Shown here piece by piece: positions 1 through 7,061 of a DNA stretch of 64,000 bases; the stretch's first letter is position 1; each line of letters starts with the position of its first letter. The position numbers were made by a program, and so were the translations under genes. Source of the DNA: Streptomyces sp. NBC_00448 (GTDB lineage: Bacteria > Actinomycetota > Actinomycetes > Streptomycetales > Streptomycetaceae); NCBI RefSeq assembly GCF_036014115.1, contig NZ_CP107913.1:6069501-6133500 (forward strand), read 5' to 3'. The notes under the pieces are model-generated. The model saw nothing but the letters and a program-made list of their open reading frames with translations. It did no database searches and was not told where the DNA came from.

Positions 1-1410
1 CGGCACCGCCTCCACCAGCGCGACCTTCTGGCCGGCCTTCATCGGCATCTGGGCCGCGTAGGCGATGCCGTGGGTGGCGCGCAGATGCGTCACCAGGCCG
101 TCCAGCGCCGCCTGGTCGCCCGCGGACGGCACCTCGGCGAGGATCGTCAGCGGGCCGTTGAAGCCGGGCCCGAAGCCATCGGCCAGCATGTCGTACGCCT
201 TGCGGGTGGTGGTGCCGGCCGGGTTGTTGCCCTGGTCGGAGGAGCCGAGCCGCAAGGACAGCGCCGGGATCGCCAGCGTCGCCATCACCACGACCGCGAC
301 CGCCGCGAGCGAGCGCGGGTGCCGCTGGAGGAAGCCCGACCAGCGCGCCGCCGGGCCGTTGGCCTGCTCGACCTGCGGCCCCGACGCGGCCAGCGCCCGC
401 CGCTGCCGGCGGCTGAGCACCCGCAGCCCGAGCAGGCCGAGCAGCGCGGGCAGCAGCGTCATCGCCGCCGCCACGGTGATCACGACCGTCAACGCGGCTG
501 CCACGGCAACGCCGTTGAGGAAGGTCAGCCGCAGGGTGAACATGCCCAGCAGCGCGATGCACACCGTGCCGCCCGCGAACAGCACAGCCCGGCCCGAGGT
601 GTTGAGCGCGACGACCGCCGCGTCCTCCGGGCTGCGGCCGCGCAGGATCGCCCTACGGTGCCGGGTGACGATGAACAGCGCGTAGTCGATGCCGACGCCC
701 AGCCCCACCAGCGTCGCCAACTCCGGTGCGAAGTCGGCCACATCCATGCCGTGGCTGAGCAGGATGATCGCCGAGGACGCGATGCCGATGCCGAACAGCG
801 CGGTGACGATCGGCAGCAGCATCCCGAACAGCGAGCCCAGCGCCAGGAAGAGCACCACCCCGGCGGCCGCGATGCCGATGCCCTCGGCGAGTTCGGGCAG
901 CGGCTGCTCGGCCTGCGCCGGCTTGGCGCCGCCGACCTCGACCCGCAGCCCGGGCGCCCGCGCCGCGTGCGCGGTGTCGATCAACGACTGCGCCTGCCCG
1001 TTGGACAGTTCGCCGCCGATCTTGGTGTACGTCACGGTGGCGTACGCGGTCCGGCCGTCCTTGCTGATCTGCGCCGCGCCCGCCGGGTCGTACGGGCTGA
1101 CCACCGCGCCGACGTCCTTCTGGTGCGCGATCCGCGCCAGCGCCGGGGCGATCCGCTGCCGCACCTGGGCGTCGCGCACCGAACCGGAGTCCACGTGCCA
1201 CACCACGGTGTCGGCCTCGCCGGACTGCTCGGGCACCGCCTTGCCCATCAGATCGAGCACCTTCGCGGACTCGGTGCCCTTCAGCGAGAACGCGTTGGAG
1301 TACGCGTCCCCGGCCATCCGGCCCGCGCCGCCCACGATCAGCAGCGCCGCCGACCACAGCAGGATCACCCACCACTTGTGCCGGAAGCACCAGCGCGCCA
1401 CACCCGCCAC
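1..1410 (-). CDS. MMPL-family RND exporter, 3' end missing
   Basis: The window holds the first 470 codons of a membrane transporter of the MMPL/RND superfamily, which exports lipids, antibiotics or other hydrophobic compounds by proton antiport. It starts with a GTG at 1410, preceded by GGGGGA. One N-terminal membrane segment (about residues 12-30, WWVILLWSAALLIV) is followed by an extracytoplasmic domain. A cluster of membrane helices follows (about residues 195-325) containing the family-typical GVGIDYALFIVTRHR stretch. A second periplasmic domain is then cut by the window edge. It is divergent from the two-component genes at 1576-4055, so those may control it; this is inferred from position only. 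The substrate cannot be told from sequence. Confidence 0.9.
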   Translation of the reverse strand, partial: MAGVARWCFRHKWWVILLWSAALLIVGGAGRMAGDAYSNAFSLKGTESAKVLDLMGKAVPEQSGEADTVVWHVDSGSVRDAQVRQRIAPALARIAHQKDVGAVVSPYDPAGAAQISKDGRTAYATVTYTKIGGELSNGQAQSLIDTAHAARAPGLRVEVGGAKPAQAEQPLPELAEGIGIAAAGVVLFLALGSLFGMLLPIVTALFGIGIASSAIILLSHGMDVADFAPELATLVGLGVGIDYALFIVTRHRRAILRGRSPEDAAVVALNTSGRAVLFAGGTVCIALLGMFTLRLTFLNGVAVAAALTVVITVAAAMTLLPALLGLLGLRVLSRRQRRALAASGPQVEQANGPAARWSGFLQRHPRSLAAVAVVVMATLAIPALSLRLGSSDQGNNPAGTTTRKAYDMLADGFGPGFNGPLTILAEVPSAGDQAALDGLVTHLRATHGIAYAAQMPMKAGQKVALVEAVP

Positions 1411-1575
1411 GTCACATCCCCCATCGTCGGTCGAAGTCGCACCCGAACCCCGAACGGCCCGTCCCTTCAGCGTCCGTGGCCGCGCACCCCCTCACCAAGC
1501 CGAACCGCGTTCTCTCAAGGAACTCCAAAGTTCGCCGCCGTCCGCCCGCCACACCGCCCACGGATACTGAGGGGC

Positions 1576-2457
1576 ATGGACGCCACCGTGCTCATCGTCG
1601 AAGACGAACCCGGTATCGCCGACATCCTGCGAATCACCCTGAAATACAACGGATTCACGGTATACGAGGCGGCCACCGGCCGGCAGGCGCTGGCCGCCGC
1701 CCGGGAGCACCGGCCGGACCTGGTGCTGCTCGACGTGATGCTGCCCGACGGCAACGGCTTCGAGGTGTGCCGGGCGCTGCGCGAGGAGCGTGCCGCCGAA
1801 GGCGCGGGGCCGGACGGCGACCGGACCGACGCGCCCGCGGTCATCTTCGTCACCGCCCGCGACGCCCCGCGCGACGTCGTGGCCGGACTCGCCCTCGGCG
1901 GCGACGACTACATCACCAAGCCCTTCGGGGTCGACGAAGTGGTGGCCCGGGTGCACGCGGTGCTGCGCCGCACCCGCCGCGACCCGCTGCCCGCCGCGCG
2001 GGTGCTGCGCCACGGCGACCTGGAACTGGACGAGGCCACCTACACCGTCCGCCGAGCCGGACAACCGGTCGAACTCACCCCCACCGAGTACAACTTGCTG
2101 CGGCACCTGCTGCGCAACGCCGGCCGCATCCTCACGAAGGAACAACTCCTCCAGCACGTCTGGCGTTACGACACGGCGGTGTCCTCCACCGTCGTGGAGA
2201 CGTACATCTCCTATCTGCGGCGGAAGTTGGACCGGCTCGGGCCGCCGCTGATCCAGACCAGGCGCGGGGTCGGCTACGGCATCTGCACGGCGTCGGGCGC
2301 GGCGCGCGATGTCCTTCGGTCGGGTGACCCGCGTCAAGCAGGTGACGGCGGCCAGGCCGGTGACGCGGGGCAAGTCGGTGGCGGCCTTCAGGTCGGCGAC
2401 ACGCGTCGAGCCGGGGACGCGCCCGGTGACGTGCTTGGGGACGGCGGTGCGGCGTGA
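1576..2457 (+). CDS. OmpR-family response regulator with repetitive C-terminal tail
   Basis: A 293-residue DNA-binding response regulator. The receiver domain (about 1-125) has acidic residues E9/D10, phosphoacceptor D53 (LLDVMLPDG), T93 and K115. An unusual insert of about 13 residues (around 73-86) precedes strand 4. A winged-helix effector domain spans about 140-245 and includes ELTPTEYNLL and VVETYISYLRRKL. The ATG at 1576 is preceded by GAGGGG. The last ~45 residues form a Gly/Asp/Ala-rich tail with repeated QAGD/QVGD-like units, which is not part of the OmpR fold. The gene overlaps the kinase gene by 4 bases (GTGA), so the two are translationally coupled. The target could be the divergent MMPL exporter. 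Confidence 0.93.
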   Translation: MDATVLIVEDEPGIADILRITLKYNGFTVYEAATGRQALAAAREHRPDLVLLDVMLPDGNGFEVCRALREERAAEGAGPDGDRTDAPAVIFVTARDAPRDVVAGLALGGDDYITKPFGVDEVVARVHAVLRRTRRDPLPAARVLRHGDLELDEATYTVRRAGQPVELTPTEYNLLRHLLRNAGRILTKEQLLQHVWRYDTAVSSTVVETYISYLRRKLDRLGPPLIQTRRGVGYGICTASGAARDVLRSGDPRQAGDGGQAGDAGQVGGGLQVGDTRRAGDAPGDVLGDGGAA

Positions 2458-4055
2458 GGGCGGCGGCGACGGTGTGGGCGCGCTGCGGGTTCTGGCCGCG
2501 CCCGCACTCGCTGCGCGGCCGGTTCACCATCGCCAACGTGCTCTTCCTCGCCGTCGGGCTGGTGCTCGCCGCGGCCGCGAGCATCGCCGCCACGTACGTG
2601 GTGCTGGTCGGCGAGATCGACGACTCGCTGAAGTCGTCGCAGTCGACCATGGCGCACGCCTCCCTCGACGCCAGCGGGCTACGGCAGTTGTGCACGCTCG
2701 CCGACGTGCTGGGCGGCAAGGGCGGCGGCTCCGCGGTGGCCAGGACGTTCCAGCAGGACCTGCTGATCGTGCTGGACCCGCACGGCAGGCCGGCCACGAT
2801 CTGCCAGAACGGCGCGACCCCGGTCGACGCCGAACAGCGTTCCCTGGCAGCCGCGTTGCCGGACCCGCGGAAGCTGGCCGGCGGCGGCGCGGTGACCGTG
2901 CACGGCGGCGGCAGGAAGTACCGGGTGGTCGGGGTGGGGCTGGCCGACGGCACCATCGTGGTGCGGGGTATGCGGCTGAGCGGGGTGGACCACGCGGTCG
3001 GCGAGCTGCTGATCGTGGAGGGCTGTGTCGGGGTGGTGCTGCTGGCGCTGCTCGCGGCCGGCTCGCTCACCGCCGCCCGCCGACGGCTCAGTCCGCTGGA
3101 GGACATGGTGGAGACCGCCTCCGCGATCTCCGAGGGCGACCTGTCCCGGCGGGTGCCGGAACCGACCGCCCGGCACGGCTCGGAGGAGGTCGAGCAGCTC
3201 AGCGGCTCGCTCAACGCGATGCTCCAGCAGATCGAGACCGCGCTCACCGACAGCGAGCGCGCCACGGCCCAGTTGCGGCAGTTCCTCGCCGACGCCTCCC
3301 ACGAACTGCGCACCCCGCTGGCGTCCGTACGCGGCTACCTCCAGCTGTACGAGAAGGGCATGCTCGACGCCGACGAGCAGGACCGGGCGCTGCGCCGGGT
3401 GTCGGCGGAGGCGTTGCGGATGAGCCGCCTGGTGGACGAACTCCTGGCGCTGGCGCGGCTGGACGACCGCCCCGCGCTGCGGCTCGGCCCGGTCGACCTC
3501 GCCTGCCTGGTCCGGGAGGCCGCCGCCGACCTGGCCGCGCAGCAGCCCGAACGGCCGCTGACGATAAGGGTGTTGGCTGCTCCCGAGGCAGGCGCTCCCG
3601 CGGCGGTCACTCCCGGGGTGGCCGATGCCTCGGCGCCGGACGCCGGAGTGGCCGACGCCGAGGCAGCGGACGCGGACCTGCCGCCGGTGCTCGGCGACGA
3701 GGCCGGGCTGCGGCAGATCATCGGCAACCTGCTGGGCAACGTCCGCGTGCACACCCCCGCGGACGCCCCGGTCACGGTGGAGGTCGCCGCCCACGGCACC
3801 GACGAGGTACGGCTCTCGGTGAGCGACCGCGGCCCCGGGCTCGCCCCCGCCGACGCCCGCCGCGTCTTCGACCGCTTCTTCCGGGCCGCCCCCGACCGCG
3901 CCCGCGACACCGGCGGCGCCGGCCTCGGCATGTCCATCGTGCACGCGCTGGTCCAGGCCCACCACGGCGAGGTCACCGTGCGGACCGCACCCGGCCGCGG
4001 CCTGACCGTGGAGGTCACGCTGCCCGCGGTGAGCAGGCAACTCGCGCCCGCGTGA
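2454..4055 (+). CDS. Membrane sensor histidine kinase
   Basis: A 533-residue sensor kinase paired with the upstream response regulator. It starts with the GTG that overlaps the regulator stop codon. There is a membrane segment near residues 23-47, an extracytoplasmic sensor region of about 135 residues and a second membrane segment near 182-204. A HAMP linker follows, then a HisKA domain with phosphoacceptor His283 (ASHELRTPLASV). The HATPase domain carries N (IIGNLLGN), G1 (SDRGPGL) and G2 (GGAGLGMSIV) boxes. An Ala/Asp/Pro-rich insert (about 382-405) splits the HATPase domain near its start. The signal is unknown. Confidence 0.92.
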   Translation: MRAAATVWARCGFWPRPHSLRGRFTIANVLFLAVGLVLAAAASIAATYVVLVGEIDDSLKSSQSTMAHASLDASGLRQLCTLADVLGGKGGGSAVARTFQQDLLIVLDPHGRPATICQNGATPVDAEQRSLAAALPDPRKLAGGGAVTVHGGGRKYRVVGVGLADGTIVVRGMRLSGVDHAVGELLIVEGCVGVVLLALLAAGSLTAARRRLSPLEDMVETASAISEGDLSRRVPEPTARHGSEEVEQLSGSLNAMLQQIETALTDSERATAQLRQFLADASHELRTPLASVRGYLQLYEKGMLDADEQDRALRRVSAEALRMSRLVDELLALARLDDRPALRLGPVDLACLVREAAADLAAQQPERPLTIRVLAAPEAGAPAAVTPGVADASAPDAGVADAEAADADLPPVLGDEAGLRQIIGNLLGNVRVHTPADAPVTVEVAAHGTDEVRLSVSDRGPGLAPADARRVFDRFFRAAPDRARDTGGAGLGMSIVHALVQAHHGEVTVRTAPGRGLTVEVTLPAVSRQLAPA

Positions 4056-4110
4056 AGGCGAGTGCCCGGAGCGGTCCGCGGGCGGGGGGCTTGAACCGGT
4101 GGGAGAGCGG

Positions 4111-4167
4111 GGGAGTCCGGGGCGCTCAGGCGGCGGGCGGGGGAGTCCGGGGCGCTCAGGCGGCGGG
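4111..4167. repeat. Direct repeat spanning the MFS stop codon
   Basis: A 27-base unit at 4111-4137 is repeated exactly at 4141-4167, offset by 30 bases. The second copy contains the minus-strand stop codon of the MFS gene (4156-4158), so the first copy carries a duplicate of that stop and its context. It looks like a local tandem duplication. Confidence 0.85.
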
Positions 4168-5385
4168 CACCGGCTCGGCGGGCACCGGCTCGGCCGGCAG
4201 CGCGCGGGCGGCGCGGACCCCGGGCACGGCCGCGGTGCCCAGGCACGCGGCGGCGACGAGGGCGGCCGAGACGTACAGGGGCGCGGCCGGGCCGAAGGAG
4301 TCGGCGGCGAGCGGCGCGACGGCGTACCCCACGGGCATCGCGGCCAGCGACAGCAGCCAGTCGTACGACGTGACGCGGGCGAGCACCCCGGCAGGCACCG
4401 ACGCGTAGACGTAGGTCTCCCAGACCGGGGTGAGCAGGCCGAGCGCTGCCAGGGCGAGGCCGTAGGAGGCGATCAGCAGCCACGCGGGCGCGCCGGCGGC
4501 GAGCAGCGCCAGCGGCAGCGCGTACGTGGCCAGGCCGAGGTTGCCGGTGAGGATCGGGCGGCGCAGCCGGACGCGGGAGGCGAGCAGCGAGCCGAGCAGC
4601 AGACCGACCGAGCCGGCTTCCAGAACCGCCACCCATACCCCGTCGCCACCGGCCTCGCGGTGCACCACGAGCGGGCCGAGCGTGGCCAGTACGGCCGCCG
4701 CGCCGTTCCAGATCCCGTGCGCCACGAGGCTGGTCCAGTACCAGTCGCGGGAGCGCACCTCGCTCCAGCCCTGGACCAGGTCCTCGCGGATCGACCGCCG
4801 GGGTATCCGCTCGCGCCGCACCCGGATCACCGCGAGCATCGAGGCGCTGGCCGCGAAGGACGCCGCGTCCAGGACGAAGGCCCAGCCGGGTCCGGCGGTG
4901 AAGATCAGCGCGCCCGCGACGGCCGGGCCGGCCAGCCGGGTGGCGTTCGCCGCCGAGGCGGTCAGCGCGTTGGCCCGCAGCAGGCCGGCGGCGCCCACGG
5001 TGCCGTTGATCAGCGGCCCGGTCGTCGGCATCGCGAAGGCGGAGGCGGTGCCGCCGATCGCCTCGGCCACCGCGATGTGTGCCAACCGCGGTGACCCGCC
5101 GATGAGTTCGAGGCCCACCAGGAGTTGCGCGGCGCACCGGACCAGGTCCGTGACGAGGGCGACCTTGCGTGCGTCGAGCCGGTCGGCGACCACCCCGCCC
5201 AGCGGGAGCAGCAGCAGGCGCGGCACCATCGCGCAGCCCAGCACGAGGGCGAGCGCGGAGGGCGAGCCGGTGGCCCGGCTGATCGCGATGGCCAGGGCGG
5301 CGGGGACGACGGCGTCGCCGAGCGCGGACAGGGTGCGCCCGGCGAACAGCAGGCGGAAGGCGCGGAGTCGGAGGGGGTGCGTCAC
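4156..5385 (-). CDS. MFS transporter (drug-exporter type)
   Basis: A 409-residue major facilitator superfamily permease, likely a drug or metabolite exporter. I place the start at the GTG at 5385 (encoding V-T-H-P-L-R-L-R). The reading frame stays open upstream, but that extension is Arg-rich, runs through the divergent MarR promoter and would overlap the MarR gene. The protein begins with the typical FRLLFAGRTLSALGDAVVP helix 1 and has about 10-12 hydrophobic segments. The loop 2-3 motif is LGGVVADRLDARKVALVTD. The tail is a short Pro-Ala-Glu repeat. It is divergent from the MarR gene at 5472 with a repeated palindrome between them, the usual layout of a MarR-controlled exporter. Confidence 0.9.
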   Translation of the reverse strand: MTHPLRLRAFRLLFAGRTLSALGDAVVPAALAIAISRATGSPSALALVLGCAMVPRLLLLPLGGVVADRLDARKVALVTDLVRCAAQLLVGLELIGGSPRLAHIAVAEAIGGTASAFAMPTTGPLINGTVGAAGLLRANALTASAANATRLAGPAVAGALIFTAGPGWAFVLDAASFAASASMLAVIRVRRERIPRRSIREDLVQGWSEVRSRDWYWTSLVAHGIWNGAAAVLATLGPLVVHREAGGDGVWVAVLEAGSVGLLLGSLLASRVRLRRPILTGNLGLATYALPLALLAAGAPAWLLIASYGLALAALGLLTPVWETYVYASVPAGVLARVTSYDWLLSLAAMPVGYAVAPLAADSFGPAAPLYVSAALVAAACLGTAAVPGVRAARALPAEPVPAEPVPAA

Positions 5386-5412
5386 GCCCGCAGGGTATTT
5401 CGGCACCGAATC

Positions 5413-5439
5413 TTTCGTCAACGAATATTTCGCTGACGA
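5413..5439. promoter_or_regulatory. Candidate MarR operator, two direct copies
   Basis: Two similar 12-base elements, TTTCGTCAACGA (5413-5424) and TTTCGCTGACGA (5428-5439), lie 15 bases apart in the 86-base gap between the divergent MFS and MarR genes. The first contains a perfect inverted repeat, TTCGT-CA-ACGAA, and the pair also forms TCGTCA...TGACGA. The AT-rich position and divergent layout fit an autoregulatory MarR operator. This is inferred; no known site was matched. Confidence 0.55.
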
Positions 5440-5471
5440 TGGACTGTGGTCGACCGGCATAGGATGCGGCC

Positions 5472-6092
5472 ATGACCCCCGCCTCCGACGTCCCGCCCGG
5501 GCCGCCCGTGTCACCCGCGGCGCCCGCGCTGCCCGTGCCACCCGCGCCGCCCGCTCCGGCGAAGCGGCCCGCGCGCGCCGGGAGCGCCGCCCGGGACTGG
5601 ACGGACGGGCACGTCGCGCGCTGGGCGCCGGTGCTGCCCGGCCTCGACCCCGACATCGAGGGCGCGGTCACCCGGGCCAAGGCGCTCACCGACCACCTGC
5701 GCCGGGTGCGGGAGCGCTCGCTGGTCGACTTCGGCCTGCACAAGCACGAGTTCGACACGCTGCACACCCTCGCCGGCCGCGGCGGCCGCGCCGCCCCCTC
5801 CGAACTCGCCGCCGACCTGAAGATGGCGCCCGCCTCGATCACCGGGCGGCTGGACGGCCTGGAGCAGCGCGGGTTCGTGCGCCGCAGCCACTCCGCGGAG
5901 GACCGCCGCCGCGTCGACGTCGAACTCACCGAGGAGGGCCGCGCCGCGTGGCTCGGCGCGCTGGACGTCGTCGGGCACGAGGAGTACCGCCTGCTGGGCA
6001 CCCTCAGCGCCGCCGAACGCCGCACCCTGTCCGACCTGTTGCGCCGGATCATGGTCGTGGCCGAGGACTCGGACGCGGACGACGGGTCGTAG
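5472..6092 (+). CDS. MarR-family transcriptional regulator
   Basis: A 206-residue regulator. An unusual Pro/Ala-rich N-terminus (about 1-40) precedes a helical dimerisation segment and a winged helix-turn-helix (about 90-150: KHEFDTLHTLAG, SELAADLKMAPASITGRLDGLEQRGFV). The wing carries the SAEDRRRVDVELTEEG sequence characteristic of the family. It is encoded back to back with the MFS gene and probably represses it and itself through the palindromes at 5413-5439. The ligand is unknown. The ATG at 5472 is the first in frame. A start further inside, after the Pro-rich stretch, cannot be excluded because no strong ribosome binding site is visible. Confidence 0.88.
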   Translation: MTPASDVPPGPPVSPAAPALPVPPAPPAPAKRPARAGSAARDWTDGHVARWAPVLPGLDPDIEGAVTRAKALTDHLRRVRERSLVDFGLHKHEFDTLHTLAGRGGRAAPSELAADLKMAPASITGRLDGLEQRGFVRRSHSAEDRRRVDVELTEEGRAAWLGALDVVGHEEYRLLGTLSAAERRTLSDLLRRIMVVAEDSDADDGS

Positions 6093-6139
6093 GCGCTCCC
6101 GGCCCCGGGAGCCGGACCCGGGGGCCAGGCGCGCGGGAC

Positions 6140-6499
6140 TCAGACGGACGCGGCCGCGCGCGGCAGTTGGCGCAGGATCGACGGATCGGTGATCGACGCG
6201 TCGTCCGCCAGCAGGAACGCCTTGGAGAGCACCACCGCCAGCATCCCGCCGTCCTCCTCGAACGGCAGGAACAGCCGGTCGGGCGCGCGCACCGCCCGCA
6301 TGTCGACCGGGTCCAGGTCCGTGTGGCGCAGCTGGTCGTGGAACCACCGGGCCGCCGCCCGCAGCTTCGGGTCGTCCAGCCCGGCGGTCAGCCGTCCGGC
6401 GGCGGAGGACGTGAACTCCCCTTCCGCGAAGGCGTCCTGACGGCGGTCGTCGGCCATCGCCCGGTGCAGCCGTATCTCCAGCAGCGTGCTCAACGCCAT
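6140..6499 (-). CDS. Short DUF4132 C-terminal-like protein
   Basis: A 119-residue protein with ATG at 6499 preceded by AGGGGG at good spacing. Its last ~45 residues (LFLPFEEDGGMLAVVLSKAFLLADDASITDPSILRQL) closely resemble the last ~35 residues of the large DUF4132 protein that ends at 9517. The N-terminal ~70 residues are helical and charged, without a recognised domain. It is transcribed away from the ubiquitin-like/DUF4132 pair starting at 6669. It may be a free-standing paralogue of the DUF4132 tail that competes with or modulates the large protein, or a remnant of a once longer gene. No function can be assigned. Confidence 0.75.
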   Translation of the reverse strand: MALSTLLEIRLHRAMADDRRQDAFAEGEFTSSAAGRLTAGLDDPKLRAAARWFHDQLRHTDLDPVDMRAVRAPDRLFLPFEEDGGMLAVVLSKAFLLADDASITDPSILRQLPRAAASV

Positions 6500-6668
6500 C
6501 GCCGAACCCCCTGATGCCCGCGCCCTCGGCGCCCCGCCTCCACCCGGAGGACGACGGCGGCAGACTATGCGCGGCCACTGACACCGGCCACCGGCAGTGG
6601 CCGGCCGCAGCAGCCACCGACGCCCGCTGCCAGGAGGCGTGTCGGTGGGGGCATCTAGGGTCGGTTCC

Positions 6669-7061
6669 ATGGCAACGGTGACCTTCGTCGACGAGACGAC
6701 ATCCGGTGGGCGGAGCGGCTCCTGGGGGCTGGAGATCGCGGAAGAACGGCTGACGGTGGGGGAGTTGATACGCAGGAGGGTCTTCCAGGAGGTCGCGGAG
6801 TACCACGCGGCCGGGTCGGAGGTCTTCCGTGGCCTCGTCCGGCCGTCCGACGCTGAAGTGGCCCTGAACGGCTACCGGTTGCACACCCCGCGCCGGATCG
6901 ACCCGGAGCAGCAGTACGAGTTGGCCCGCACCGCCTTCGGGCGCAACGGCTTCCTGGTGCTCGTGGGGGACCGCCAGGTCGAGGAGTGGGACCAGGAGAT
7001 CGACCTGCCGCTCGGCACCGAAGTGGTCTTCCTCAAGCTCGTGCCGCTGGTGGGTGGCTGA
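6669..7061 (+). CDS. MoaD/ubiquitin-like beta-grasp protein ending in Gly-Gly
   Basis: A 130-residue protein. The N-terminus alternates strand-like segments (ATVTFVDETT, SWGLEIAEER) with the helix LTVGELIRRRVFQEVAEYHA. The C-terminal third (FLVLVGDRQVEEWDQEIDLP then GTEVVFLKLVPLVGG) has the order and residue pattern of MoaD/ThiS and ubiquitin-like proteins, including GTEVxFlxlvPlvGG and a terminal diglycine (residues 129-130) directly before the stop. A ~45-residue insert (about 45-90) separates helix and last strands, longer than in MoaD. It overlaps the DUF4132 gene by one base (TGATG), implying coupled translation and partnership. The family is seen beside DUF4132 genes in other actinomycetes, from memory. 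Activation, conjugation or sulfur transfer through the Gly-Gly end is inference; no E1-like or JAB gene is nearby. Confidence 0.8.
   Translation: MATVTFVDETTSGGRSGSWGLEIAEERLTVGELIRRRVFQEVAEYHAAGSEVFRGLVRPSDAEVALNGYRLHTPRRIDPEQQYELARTAFGRNGFLVLVGDRQVEEWDQEIDLPLGTEVVFLKLVPLVGG

Noticed and set aside
5386..5541. N-terminal extension of the MFS gene to 5541
   Set aside because: It would overlap the divergent MarR gene and its operators, and the added residues are Arg-rich; the GTG at 5385 gives the normal MFS start.
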